DNA from: Chloroflexota bacterium
Lineage (GTDB): Bacteria > Chloroflexota > Ktedonobacteria > Ktedonobacterales > Ktedonobacteraceae
Length of the DNA: 64,000 bases
Direction of reading: 5' to 3'
Assembly: GCA_902812455.1 (NCBI GenBank)
Contig: CADDZH010000001.1
Coordinates: 1 to 64,000 of the forward strand
In this document: piece after piece, positions 33,498 through 42,914 of the stretch
Position numbering within the stretch: position 1 is the stretch's first letter
How the letters are laid out: every line of letters begins with the position of its first letter
The notes under the pieces: model-generated
Database searches by the model: none
What the model was told of the DNA's origin: nothing
Seen by the model: only the letters and a program-made list of their open reading frames with translations
Program-made: the position numbers and the translations under genes

Positions 33498-33866
33498 TTA
33501 TCGGGAGCGCGAGACGACGCCGGATCGCTTGGGCCTTGCAGCATTCTCATCCCTGCCCGTGCTCGCAATCCCCCCGCTGTCCATCCTGCCTGCCTTGCTA
33601 CCGTATTGAGAACGATTCGTCTTATCCGAAGGACTGTTACTATAAGCTGCTGCCTCGTCCCGGCGCTCTTTACGATCTGGAGGCGTTTTAGCAGGTTGAT
33701 CCCCTGCAACATTGGTAGCAGTTTGATCTCCCATGTCTGTTTGATTTCCGAGAGCGGGCTGCCCCGCTGCTCCTTCACTGTCTGAAGCACGTGCAGACTG
33801 TGGAGCGGTAGAGCTTCGCTCCTTATCTTTATGCTCAGGCTCATTGGACTGCGGTGTATGGTCCAT
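33498..33866 (-). CDS. Small hydrophilic, probably disordered protein
   Basis: A 122-residue frame rich in Ser, Asp, Arg, Gly, Gln and Pro, with no hydrophobic core, cysteine or membrane segment. Function unknown. An AGGAGG site ten bases before the ATG and absence of a competing gene support it as real; composition resembles stress-related intrinsically disordered proteins, but that is speculation. It lies between the protease operon and the divergent BTAD regulator. Confidence 0.5.
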   Translation of the reverse strand: MDHTPQSNEPEHKDKERSSTAPQSARASDSEGAAGQPALGNQTDMGDQTATNVAGDQPAKTPPDRKERRDEAAAYSNSPSDKTNRSQYGSKAGRMDSGGIASTGRDENAARPKRSGVVSRSR

Positions 33867-34015
33867 TATTGGTTTTCCTCCTCTGTTGGGACGCTATGAT
33901 GAATGCCATACGTACTACACGATAATAGGCACCCTCAGGTTTACCTAGATCTAGAGGATATGGTATACTGGCACCAGGTTATTTTGGCTCTAACGCTACT
34001 CAAGTATGCAAGCAC

Positions 34016-37000
34016 ATGGGAACGAAGCTCCGGATGACTCCAACCCTCCACATCCATTTGCTGGGCGATTTCCTGCTGGTTTCAGGCGATACACCCATAA
34101 CGACGGTCGCTATCCCTCGTTTACAATCCTTTCTCGCTTATCTCGTGCTACACCGGGAGGCTCCCCAGGATCGCTCTCACCTGGCCTTTCTCTTGTGGCC
34201 CGATTCGAGTGAGGCCCAGGCACACACCAATCTACGTAAACTGCTGTACCAGTTGCGACAGGCATTGCCGGACGTTGACCATTTCCTGCAGGTCGATAAA
34301 CACAGCTTGCTGTGGCAAACACCTCCGGGCGCTTCCTGGGCGCTGGATGTGCTGGACTTTGAGCAGGCGCTGGCCCAGGCAGAACAGGCGGAACGCATCC
34401 AGAATACAACTGCGACGCGGCTGGCGCTCAAGCAGGCAATGCGACTGTACCGTGGCGACCTGCTGCCCAACTGCTATGATGAGTGGATTCTGCCTGAACG
34501 CGATCGCTTACACCAGTTGTTTCTCCAGGCCGCTGAGCGCCTGCTAGCCCTGCTCGAGCAGGAGCGCGACTATGCCACCGCGATTACAGCAGCGCAACGG
34601 CTTCTTCGTCACGATCCGCTGCACGAGGCGACCTACCGCCAGCTTATGCGCCTGTATGCTCTGCGCGGAGACCGCGCCTCCGCATTGCGTGTCTACCACA
34701 CATGCGCCAGGCTCCTGGAACGCGAACTAGGAATAGCGCCGGGCGAGGCCACACGAGATGTTTACGAATCTCTTCTACAGGCCGATGCCTCCGTGAAGAC
34801 TCCGACTGCTCCCTTCACGTCACGAGGAACAGAGTCGCCCCTTATAGGCCGCAAAGCCGAGTGGCGGCAATTCCAGGAGGCATGGCTTCATGCGGCAGCC
34901 GGGCACCCGCACATCATGATCCTTTCAGGAGAGGCAGGCATCGGTAAGACACGGCTGGCAGAGGAGATGGAGGCATGGGCCAGCCGGCAAGGCATGGCTA
35001 CTGCAAGTGCCCGCTGTTATGCTGCTGAAGGGCAACTTACCTATGCTCCCATCACTATGTGGCTTCGCACAGATGCTCTACAAGCAAGCCTATCAACCCT
35101 TGATCCTTCCTGGCTGGCAGAGATTACACGGCTCGTACCAGAGGTACTGGCCAGATACCCAGAGCTGCCTCGCCCTGCTCCCATGACAGAGGGGTGGCAA
35201 CGCCAGCGCTTCTTTGAGGCCATAGCACGTGCGTTTCAAAGTGCCCGTCAACCCCTGCTGCTCCTGCTCGATGACATGCAGTGGTGCGACAAGGAGACGC
35301 TGGAATGGCTGCATTACCTGTTCCGCTTCGCTCCAAAAGCGCGCATGCTTTTCATTGGGACGGTGCGCTCGGAGGAAACGCTGCCCGGACACCCTCTGGT
35401 AACGTTCCTGAGCGCGTTGCAGCGAGAAGGCCTGGTCACAGAAGTCCCGCTCGGCCCGCTCAATACAGTTGAAACAGCCTCGCTGGCTGAGCACATCTCA
35501 GGCCAGCAGCTCGATCCAGTTCTGAGCAACGCGCTCTACCAGGAGACAGAAGGCAATCCGCTGTTCGTGGTAGAAATGGTGCGAGCAGGAACATTTGAGC
35601 CTGCCGGAAAAGCGCAACGTGATGCCGGCAGCCCGTTGCCTCTCCTCACGCCTCCAGATTCGGCGCTTCCGCCAACGGTGCAAACTGTTCTCTCTACACG
35701 GCTCGCCCAGCTCTCTCCACTGGCACGCGAAGTGGCGAACGTGGCTGCGGTTATTGGGCGCGAGTTTACCTTTGGCATCCTGGCGCGAGCGAGCGGGAAG
35801 GGCGAAGAAGATGTGATGCGGGGCCTGGATGAATTGTGGCAGCGGCGCATTGTGCGCGAGCAGGGCGCGGGAACGGCTGAGGCGTATGACTTTAGCCACG
35901 ACAAGCTGCGGGAACAGGCATATACATCCTTGAGTCCTGCGCACCGGCGCTTCCTCCATCGCCGTATTGCCGGGGCGCTTGAGGCAACATACGCGCAAGA
36001 CCTGGATGCAGCGAGCGGGCAAATTGCTGCCCATTATGAGCGCGCAGGACTTCCAGAACAGGCTATCCCCTATTATCATCACGCAGGTGAGGTCGCGAGC
36101 CGGGTCTATGCCAACGTGGAAGCCATTGCAGCATTCCAGCGCGCCATTGCCCTCCTCGAGAGCCTTCCAGCAAGCTTCTCCCGGCACAATGGTGAGGAGG
36201 CTGCTTCACTGTATGAGCAACTGGGTGATGCATGCGAAGCAAGTGGGCAGCATAGCGAAGCACGACGAGCCTACCAGCAAGCTATGGCTCATGTTCCGGC
36301 GCAAGACTGCATCTGGCTGGCACGCATGCACCGGAAAACAGCGAAAACCTGGAATTTTCCTCCCAATCCTGAAGAAGTCCTCCGCTCTTGTAGGGAAGCG
36401 GAACGCATCCTGGAGCAAGCAGCGGCAAAATCGGAAGCAGGCTGGCGGCAGGAGTGGATACAGGTGCAAATTGAGCAACTTCATCCGCTCTTCATGGGGG
36501 CACGAGCGCAAGAGATGGCACAGGCGATCGAAAAAGCAAGGCCACTGGTAGAACAATATGGGACAGCAGCTCAGCGTGCCGCTTTCTTTCAGTATGTGGC
36601 TTATGAGGAGGCCATCCAGAATCACTATGTGCTCTCGGAAGCAGCAGTCTCTCACTCTCGCAAGGCGTTAGAGGCAAGCCTGGAATCAGGGCGCCTCGAG
36701 CTGATCGGGCTTGTGCGCTTTGGGCTTGGAGTTTGCCTGTTATGGGCCGGCCATCCTGAGCAGGCAGAGGAGCAGTTGCAAGCCGCTGTGGCAGTAGCAG
36801 AGCAGATTGGGGATGTTGAACTCCATGCGCGTAGCCTGGCTTTTCTGCCGCTCGTACACAGGCATCGCGGGCAGGTCGAAGCGGTTCGGCATGCTGTTGC
36901 TCATGCTCTGGCACAAGAGACGAGATATGATGAGCTGCTCATCGCCCATCGCTCGTGGGTAGCGTGGCGCGATGGCCATATGGAAGAGGCCGAGGCGGAT

Positions 37001-37282
37001 GGACGGGCCGCGCTGGAGACATGGCAACGCCAGCGACACGTTTATGCGTTCCAGTGGACAGCGCTCTGGCCCTTGATTGGCGTAGCCCTGGCTAAGGATC
37101 GTTTCTCTGAAGCCATGAATTATGTGCGTATGCTGCTTGACCCTTCCCAGCAATACCCTCCTGAAAGACTTCTGACCTTGCTTGAAGCCTGTTTACAGGC
37201 ATGGGATGCCGGGCAACAAGACACTGCCCGTGCGCTCCTGCAAGAGGCGCTGCCCCTTGCACGCGCAATGAACTATCTCTAA
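34016..37282 (+). CDS. BTAD-domain transcriptional regulator with AAA-type ATPase and TPRs
   Basis: A 1088-residue regulator of the AfsR/SARP-like large ATPase type. A winged-helix OmpR-like DNA-binding region (about residues 10-100) is followed by a bacterial transcriptional activation domain (about 105-255). A STAND-type NTPase follows, with Walker A GEAGIGKT near 307 and Walker B LLLLLDDMQW near 416. From about residue 620 to the end the sequence is helical TPR-like repeats. Such proteins sense a ligand through their repeats and activate transcription on ATP binding. The start is uncertain: ATG 34016 or ATG 34034, neither with a good ribosome-binding site. Its stop overlaps that of the convergent phosphatase gene by four bases. 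Target genes are unknown. Confidence 0.9.
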   Translation: MGTKLRMTPTLHIHLLGDFLLVSGDTPITTVAIPRLQSFLAYLVLHREAPQDRSHLAFLLWPDSSEAQAHTNLRKLLYQLRQALPDVDHFLQVDKHSLLWQTPPGASWALDVLDFEQALAQAEQAERIQNTTATRLALKQAMRLYRGDLLPNCYDEWILPERDRLHQLFLQAAERLLALLEQERDYATAITAAQRLLRHDPLHEATYRQLMRLYALRGDRASALRVYHTCARLLERELGIAPGEATRDVYESLLQADASVKTPTAPFTSRGTESPLIGRKAEWRQFQEAWLHAAAGHPHIMILSGEAGIGKTRLAEEMEAWASRQGMATASARCYAAEGQLTYAPITMWLRTDALQASLSTLDPSWLAEITRLVPEVLARYPELPRPAPMTEGWQRQRFFEAIARAFQSARQPLLLLLDDMQWCDKETLEWLHYLFRFAPKARMLFIGTVRSEETLPGHPLVTFLSALQREGLVTEVPLGPLNTVETASLAEHISGQQLDPVLSNALYQETEGNPLFVVEMVRAGTFEPAGKAQRDAGSPLPLLTPPDSALPPTVQTVLSTRLAQLSPLAREVANVAAVIGREFTFGILARASGKGEEDVMRGLDELWQRRIVREQGAGTAEAYDFSHDKLREQAYTSLSPAHRRFLHRRIAGALEATYAQDLDAASGQIAAHYERAGLPEQAIPYYHHAGEVASRVYANVEAIAAFQRAIALLESLPASFSRHNGEEAASLYEQLGDACEASGQHSEARRAYQQAMAHVPAQDCIWLARMHRKTAKTWNFPPNPEEVLRSCREAERILEQAAAKSEAGWRQEWIQVQIEQLHPLFMGARAQEMAQAIEKARPLVEQYGTAAQRAAFFQYVAYEEAIQNHYVLSEAAVSHSRKALEASLESGRLELIGLVRFGLGVCLLWAGHPEQAEEQLQAAVAVAEQIGDVELHARSLAFLPLVHRHRGQVEAVRHAVAHALAQETRYDELLIAHRSWVAWRDGHMEEAEADGRAALETWQRQRHVYAFQWTALWPLIGVALAKDRFSEAMNYVRMLLDPSQQYPPERLLTLLEACLQAWDAGQQDTARALLQEALPLARAMNYL

Positions 37283-38963
37283 GGGTCGAAATTTGTTCTC
37301 TGCACAGCCACCAGCGTTACATCATCCTCTTGCTCCGGCTCTTCGCCGGTAAAGCGTTTGAGTTCGGCGAGTAAGGCGTCGATAAGGGACTGTGTACTGG
37401 TATGCTGCTGGAGGAGCGCCTGCAGGCGCGGGAAACCGAACATTTCACGCTGCGCATTATGGGCCTCTACCAGGCCGTCGCTATAGAACAGGAGGTTTTC
37501 TCCTGGTGACAGCGTGGCTTCATGTTCCTCGTAGTGTGTGCCAGGCAGCATCCCCAGCGGCATACCGGTTGCCCATAGTTCGCTAGCATTGCCATCATGT
37601 TGACGAAAAGGCGGTTCGTGCCCTGCATTCGCGTAGCACAATCGCCCACTTTGTGGATCAAGAAGCGCATAGAAACACGTGACGAACATGCCAGCGGGAA
37701 TTTCAGCAGCGAGGAGGTCGTTGACCCGCGCTAAGACCTCGCCCGGAGAAGTCGTTTCTTGCGTAACAGTGCGCAGCATGGTATGGACAGTTGCCATGAC
37801 CAGTGCAGCCGGTATGCCCTTGCCGGTGACATCCCCAACGACGAGACCCAACCGGCCATCATCAAAGATGAGGAAATCGTAGAAATCGCCGCAACTTCGC
37901 GTGCAGGCTGGTAGTAAGGGACGATCTGCCATCCGGGGAGCGCGGGCACATCTTTGGGCAAGAAAGCGTGCTGGATCGCCTGGGCGGTGCGCAATTCTTG
38001 TTCGATGCGCTCGCGTTCGCGCACCTGCTCCTGTTGCTGCTGCACCATCTGCGCGACGCGCAGCGCAGGCGCAACCTGAATAGCAAGCGAGTTAAGCAAG
38101 CTAAGGTCTTCGTGAGAATATTCCTGCCCATCCCGGCGCGACCCCAGAGTAAGCAGCCCGATCAATTCTGCCTGGCTTACCAGCAGCAGTGCGAGTTCCA
38201 CCAGATTCGTTTTCAAGTACTTGATAGTTGGCGAATCCAGTTGCAGTCTGTCAACTTCCACTACGCCAGGATGAGCCAGCGCGTAGGCAATGATGGGATC
38301 ATCTCCTGCAATCGTGATCTCTTCCGCCGAGCCAGTTTTTGCCTGCTGTTGGGCCATCATGAGCGTCCAGAATGAGACAGAGTAGGGCTGCATGGTCTGC
38401 TCCACAACGGCAAGCAAACCGTTGCGCACCTTATCCAGGTCAATCTCTTCGCGCAGTGTCGAGGTGAAGGCTGCGACAGCTCTGGTGGCCTCGCGATTGC
38501 ACACATTGAAGCGCCTCTCGATGAACGACTGGAGATAGACGCGCACAGGCTCAAGGATGATCGCCCAGGCGAGCGCGACGGTGACTAAGATGATAGGGGC
38601 AGAGGTAGGATGTGAGAGAAGTATGAATCCGGTGATAAAACTATAGTAGACGAGCGCCAGGCAGAAGGTGAGCAAGAGATAGGCCGGCGTGCGGTTGGCG
38701 AAAATGTTGAAATTAAAGCCCCTGGGACCACTTATACTATAGTTCCGGGAACCGATAATAAAGAGGCTCAGGAATACGGGAAGCAGGATGAATGTGTATA
38801 GAGAGCCTGTAATATCTAGAATCGCAACAAACAGGAGAGCGGAAATGGCTATACTTCTGACAACGCGAATGACAGCAGACCACTCGCGGGGAATACGCCT
38901 GCCTCGCTTCTTTGGTGGCGCGGCCACCTGCGCCGTCCTCGATGCTACCTGGTATACAGGCAT
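37279..38963 (-). pseudogene. Membrane GAF-SpoIIE (PP2C) phosphatase, single frameshift
   Basis: Two frames together make one RsbU-like phosphatase. The first (38963 to 37731) has N-terminal membrane helices (about residues 30-135), a GAF-like region and a coiled coil. It runs into FLPKDVPALPGWQIVPYYQP, then AREV, after which it goes out of frame. The second (37932 to 37279) resumes at CGDFYDFLIFDDGR and holds GDVTGKGIPAALVMA and EDDVTLVAV, the acidic metal ligands. The expected GGDFYDF is restored by adding one G (C on the plus strand) after 37892. An ATG with AGGAAG marks 38963. It would dephosphorylate an anti-anti-sigma-type partner. Sequencing error and true inactivation are both possible. 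Confidence 0.8.
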
Positions 38964-39088
38964 GTCGCTCTTCCTTTCCTTTTCTAGGTTTGCAATCCCG
39001 GACCCTCAGCAAACGGCCCTATTTTAACATGTATCAGGTATCATATCCACCAGTAATTTCTCGATGATCACATAAATTTCGAGCCTAC

Positions 39089-39577
39089 TTAACGTGCGAG
39101 AGAGATGCCAATCGTATACGCAATGGCGGCCAGCAGGAAGCCAATGGACATCAACAGCGAGCTGAAATCATGGCCATAGTTCATAAAGCTGGCCCCATTA
39201 AAACCTGCCCCCATGATCCCTATAAGCCCTATCACTGAGATGGTTATCCAGGCTCCCCGCCGGGCGGCAATTGCGAATCCGAGCAGGATCAACGACGAGA
39301 GGAACAGCAGGAGCCCCACGATAGCATGTAGCTGTAACCACAATGGTGCATGTACTAATGCCCATGCTACCCCTTGCGCAACTCCTGAGAAGTACTCCGG
39401 CGCATTTACACCCGGATGGACGGAAGGAACCTGCACGAAGAGGTTGACCAGCATCCCAACCAGGAATTGAACGGCCAGGAGCATGAGAATGATAGCAGTG
39501 ATAGTGCGCAGTGGCGATAGCGGTCTCCTGGTGGAGACACTATGAGATGATGTAGCTTGTGATGTTGTAGTTTGCAT
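39089..39577 (-). CDS. Small integral membrane protein (third of operon)
   Basis: A 162-residue protein with four predicted transmembrane helices after a Thr/Ser-rich 27-residue N-terminus. No family recognised. The ATG at 39577 is chosen because AAGGAGG lies six bases upstream; the longer open frame overlaps the preceding gene without coding character. It follows the 230-residue membrane protein by 22 bases. Function unknown. Confidence 0.78.
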   Translation of the reverse strand: MQTTTSQATSSHSVSTRRPLSPLRTITAIILMLLAVQFLVGMLVNLFVQVPSVHPGVNAPEYFSGVAQGVAWALVHAPLWLQLHAIVGLLLFLSSLILLGFAIAARRGAWITISVIGLIGIMGAGFNGASFMNYGHDFSSLLMSIGFLLAAIAYTIGISLAR

Positions 39578-39599
39578 GAAAAACCTCCTTCTATGCGGG

Positions 39600-40292
39600 C
39601 TATAGCGCCCCGCTGGCAGCCGTAAGGACAGTGCCCTGCTCGGACAATACCTCCATGCTCGATATCTTCCTTGCACGGATGAAGAGCATGATCGCAGCAG
39701 CCAGAAGCCAAAGCAGCATAAGACTTGGCCCCAAGATGGTCGCGAACAGGAGGCCGCCGAAAAGTGATATCGGTCCCAGGACCGCAAAAATGATCCCAAC
39801 CATCAGCGCCCCATAGCCAAACATGCGCGGAAGTACGGGTGAGATCAGGATGATGATCCCCAGGGGGAGAAAAAGCGATGGCTCGATAAAGTACATATGT
39901 TGAGCTGAGGTGATGAGGATCTCACCGATCGTTAAGATCGTTGGGTTATTGGCTAGACCCCCATTAAGGGCGGTAAAGTAGAAGATGATCTCCGTCATGC
40001 TCACGACGACAACGATGGCGCTGGCAAGCAGCGTGAGCCAGCCCGAAAGCCAGCGCATGGCATTAGCCAGCCTCACAATCGCCAGCACAAAGGTCACTGC
40101 TAGGAACGAGGCAATGCCCTGGAGCCAGCCCCCTAGAAGCACAGAAGTGCTGTTCTGCCTGCTCCACGCCATGGCCTGGGCGAGCGTCGCTCCTGGCGGT
40201 GGGCCTGCATTGATGGTAAAAGAAACGATAAATGCGATGACGCTGAGGATACCACACAGCGCGGTCAGTCTATAGAATAGACGTCTGGACAT
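39600..40292 (-). CDS. Integral membrane protein (DUF4386-like topology)
   Basis: A 230-residue protein with six to seven hydrophobic helices, beginning MSRRLFYRLTALCGILSVI. Layout and the RLTALCGI start recall DUF4386-type proteins, though this was not checked. The ATG at 40292 follows AGAGGAGG. It lies 13 bases after a 71-residue protein and 22 bases before the next membrane protein, so the three are co-transcribed. Function unknown. Confidence 0.8.
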   Translation of the reverse strand: MSRRLFYRLTALCGILSVIAFIVSFTINAGPPPGATLAQAMAWSRQNSTSVLLGGWLQGIASFLAVTFVLAIVRLANAMRWLSGWLTLLASAIVVVVSMTEIIFYFTALNGGLANNPTILTIGEILITSAQHMYFIEPSLFLPLGIIILISPVLPRMFGYGALMVGIIFAVLGPISLFGGLLFATILGPSLMLLWLLAAAIMLFIRARKISSMEVLSEQGTVLTAASGAL

Positions 40293-40305
40293 AGATTTGC
40301 CTCCT

Positions 40306-40521
40306 CTATATGCCCGGCTTCGATTCGTTGTCCAACTCCGACAACATGGCGATAAGAAGCGGAACAAGACCTGCCCAGTCACGGAAGTAGCGCACCTCCC
40401 CGCTGGCCACCAGTTGCACTTTGCCACGCCACTCAGTCTGACCTGGCCCTATCTCTTCCTTCCACACACGTATCGTAAACAGGTGAGAACGAGGGGCCTG
40501 GAAAGCTGTATCCTTGTTCAT
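40306..40521 (-). CDS. Small conserved-looking cytoplasmic protein (first of operon)
   Basis: A 71-residue protein without membrane segment, containing RVWKEEIGPGQTEWRGKVQL and GEVRYFRDWAGLVPLL. The pattern suggests a small beta-sheet plus helix domain. No family named. A GAGGAAG site five bases before the ATG and tight spacing to the membrane-protein genes support it as real. The membrane partners suggest a cytoplasmic accessory role. Confidence 0.7.
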   Translation of the reverse strand: MNKDTAFQAPRSHLFTIRVWKEEIGPGQTEWRGKVQLVASGEVRYFRDWAGLVPLLIAMLSELDNESKPGI

Positions 40522-40770
40522 GCGCTTCCTCTCATTTCTTCCTCACAGAGCAACAGTGTGTTCTGCAAGCAGCCATAACATTTTTGTTCATTCTGCTGGA
40601 AGTATAGGATATGCAGCGTTCCCAAACCGTTGCTTGCAGGCGTTCCTTGAGGATATTTGTGTTGCCGGTCTCCTGGGCTTGCCAAACGACTAAACTTTGT
40701 CACATGATCTAAGCATATACAACACTGTATTGCAGGACAATACAGATGAACAAAATAATCCCCGATGCAC

Positions 40771-40812
40771 TGTAAGGGCCGATTTATCGCGCCCACCGCC
40801 GATTGATCGGCC
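40771..40812. repeat. GGCCGAT/ATCGGCC hairpin repeat, full copy
   Basis: A full copy (TGTAAGGGCCGATTTATCGC, ending GCCGATTGATCGGCC) upstream of the acetoacetyl-CoA synthetase gene. As at 2735, GATGAACAAA lies shortly before it. Nothing else was recognised in the 40522-40880 spacer. Confidence 0.75.
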
Positions 40813-40880
40813 TTCATCCAGGCATTATTGGTGTCGGATCATTTTGTTAATACGCATCATGAGGCAAAGGAGAACAGAGT

Positions 40881-42866
40881 ATGGCAGCGCCATTTGGAAC
40901 TGAGACGCTCCTGTGGGAGCCATCCGAAGAATTGAAGCAGCAGGCCAACATCACCCACTATATGCAGTGGCTTGAGCGCGAAAAAGGATTGACGTTTCAC
41001 GATCGCCACGAGCTATGGCAATGGTCGGTCGATCACCTCGAAGATTTCTGGGCCTCGCTGTGGGATTATTTTCATATTGAGGCCTCAAAGCCGTACACAA
41101 CGGTCTTGAAAGAGCGCAAGATGCCGGGAGCCGAGTGGTTCGCCGGAGCCGAATTGAGCTATGCGCAACATGTCTTCAGAAATGCCACCTCTGAACACCC
41201 GGCCCTGCTCTTCCAGTCTGAGATAGAGCCGTTGCGAGAGGTATCCTGGAATGAGCTGCGCCGCAAGGTAGGGTCGATAGCCAATGCTTTGCGCAGCATG
41301 GGCGTGCAGCGAGGTGACCGCGTTGTCTCATACATGCCCAACATCCCGGAAACGCTGATGGCATTTCTCGCCTGCGCGAGCATTGGCGCGATCTGGTCAA
41401 GTTGCTCGCCAGACTTTGGCACCAACAGCGTCATTGACCGCTTCAAGCAGATCGAGCCGAAAGTGCTGTTTGCCGTCGATGGCTACAAGTATAACGGCAA
41501 GCCCTTCGACAGGCGCACCATCGTCGCTGAAATCCAGCAGTCGCTGCCCACGCTGCAACAAACCGTGCTGCTCCCCTATCTCAACAAGGAAGCGAAGGCA
41601 GAAAACCTGCCCAATACGATAACCTGGCAGGAGTTGCTGGAGCACGATTCTGAAATAACGTTTGAGCAGTTGCCGTTTGACCAGCCTCTATGGGTGCTCT
41701 ATTCTTCGGGCACAACAGGCCTACCCAAAGCTATCGTGCAGGGGCAGGGCGCTATCCTGCTGGAGCACCTTAAGCAGCTCTCGCTCGATCTCGATCTCAA
41801 GCCTGGAGGCAGATTTTTCTGGTACACCACAACAGGCTGGATGATGTGGAACCTGCTCATCGGTGGCCTGCTGCTCGGCGCTACGGTGCTGATGTATGAT
41901 GGCAGCGTGGGCTACCCCGACATGGGCGTGCTCTGGAAATTTGCCCAGGATACCGGCATGGCCTTCTTCGGCACCAGCGCGGGCTATATTGCGGCATGCA
42001 TGAAAGCTGGCATCGACCCAGGCAAGACCTACGACCTCAGCCACCTCAAAGGGATGGGTTCTACAGGCTCGCCTTTGCCGCCGGAAGGCTTCCGCTGGGT
42101 GTACGAGCACGTCAAACCGGATATCTGGCTGGCATCGGTCAGCGGCGGCACAGATGTCTGCTCCGCTTTCGTGGGAGGCTGCGTGCTCCTGCCCGTCTAT
42201 GCGGGAGAGTTGCAGTGCCGCTCGCTGGGAGCGAAAGTTGAAGCCTTTGATGAGCAGGGCAACCCGCTCATTGATGAGGTAGGTGAACTGGTGATTACCG
42301 AGCCATTGCCCTCCATGCCCCTGTTCTTCTGGAATGATCCAGAAGGCAAGCGCTATCACGAGAGCTACTTCAGCATGTATCCAGGCGTATGGCGGCATGG
42401 CGACTGGATTAAGGTCACGCCGAGAGGCAGCGCTATCATCTTTGGCCGTTCTGACTCCACCATCAATAAGCAGGGGATCAGGATGGGTAGCAGCGAAATA
42501 TATCGCGTTGTCGAGGCATTGCCAGAGGTGCTGGACAGCCTGGTTGTGGGCGTTGAGCAGCCTGGTGGCAAATACTACATGCCGCTCTTCGTCGTGCTCA
42601 GGGAGGGCATCGAGCTGGATGATGCGCTCAAAGCTAAGATCAAGCAGCAGATCCGTACCAACGTCTCACCTCACCACGTGCCGGACGAGATCATCGCCAT
42701 CCACGAGGTTCCGCGCACGCTGAGCGGTAAGAAGATGGAGGTACCCGTTAAAAAACTGCTGATGGGCATTCCCGTGGAGAAAGCGGCCAGCGCTGATGCC
42801 ATGGCCAATCCGCAGAGCATCGAGTTCTTCAAGGAGTTTGCCAGCAAATTTAATGCTGAGAAGTAG
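40881..42866 (+). CDS. Acetoacetyl-CoA synthetase
   Basis: ATP-dependent ligase of the adenylate-forming superfamily that activates acetoacetate (EC 6.2.1.16). The 661-residue length and the N-terminal ACAS domain (FWASLWDYFHIEASKPYTTV) match the acetoacetate-specific branch. The P-loop YSSGTTGLPKAIVQG is near residue 274, and GSTGSPLPPEGFRWVYEHV and FGRSDSTINKQGIRMGSSE follow. The acylatable lysine is in RTLSGKKMEVPVKKLL. AAAGGAG precedes the ATG. It would let the cell use ketone bodies or polyhydroxybutyrate breakdown products; a phenotype cannot be inferred from the neighbours. The YcaQ-like gene follows 48 bases later. Confidence 0.93.
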   Translation: MAAPFGTETLLWEPSEELKQQANITHYMQWLEREKGLTFHDRHELWQWSVDHLEDFWASLWDYFHIEASKPYTTVLKERKMPGAEWFAGAELSYAQHVFRNATSEHPALLFQSEIEPLREVSWNELRRKVGSIANALRSMGVQRGDRVVSYMPNIPETLMAFLACASIGAIWSSCSPDFGTNSVIDRFKQIEPKVLFAVDGYKYNGKPFDRRTIVAEIQQSLPTLQQTVLLPYLNKEAKAENLPNTITWQELLEHDSEITFEQLPFDQPLWVLYSSGTTGLPKAIVQGQGAILLEHLKQLSLDLDLKPGGRFFWYTTTGWMMWNLLIGGLLLGATVLMYDGSVGYPDMGVLWKFAQDTGMAFFGTSAGYIAACMKAGIDPGKTYDLSHLKGMGSTGSPLPPEGFRWVYEHVKPDIWLASVSGGTDVCSAFVGGCVLLPVYAGELQCRSLGAKVEAFDEQGNPLIDEVGELVITEPLPSMPLFFWNDPEGKRYHESYFSMYPGVWRHGDWIKVTPRGSAIIFGRSDSTINKQGIRMGSSEIYRVVEALPEVLDSLVVGVEQPGGKYYMPLFVVLREGIELDDALKAKIKQQIRTNVSPHHVPDEIIAIHEVPRTLSGKKMEVPVKKLLMGIPVEKAASADAMANPQSIEFFKEFASKFNAEK

Positions 42867-42914
42867 GCGAGTGCGGTTCATTGTAACCCTCCCTTTTTTG
42901 ACCAGGAGGTCATC

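Noticed and set aside
35498..36187. 229-codon frame opposite the BTAD regulator
   Set aside because: Falls within the continuous 1088-codon regulator and lacks protein-like features.
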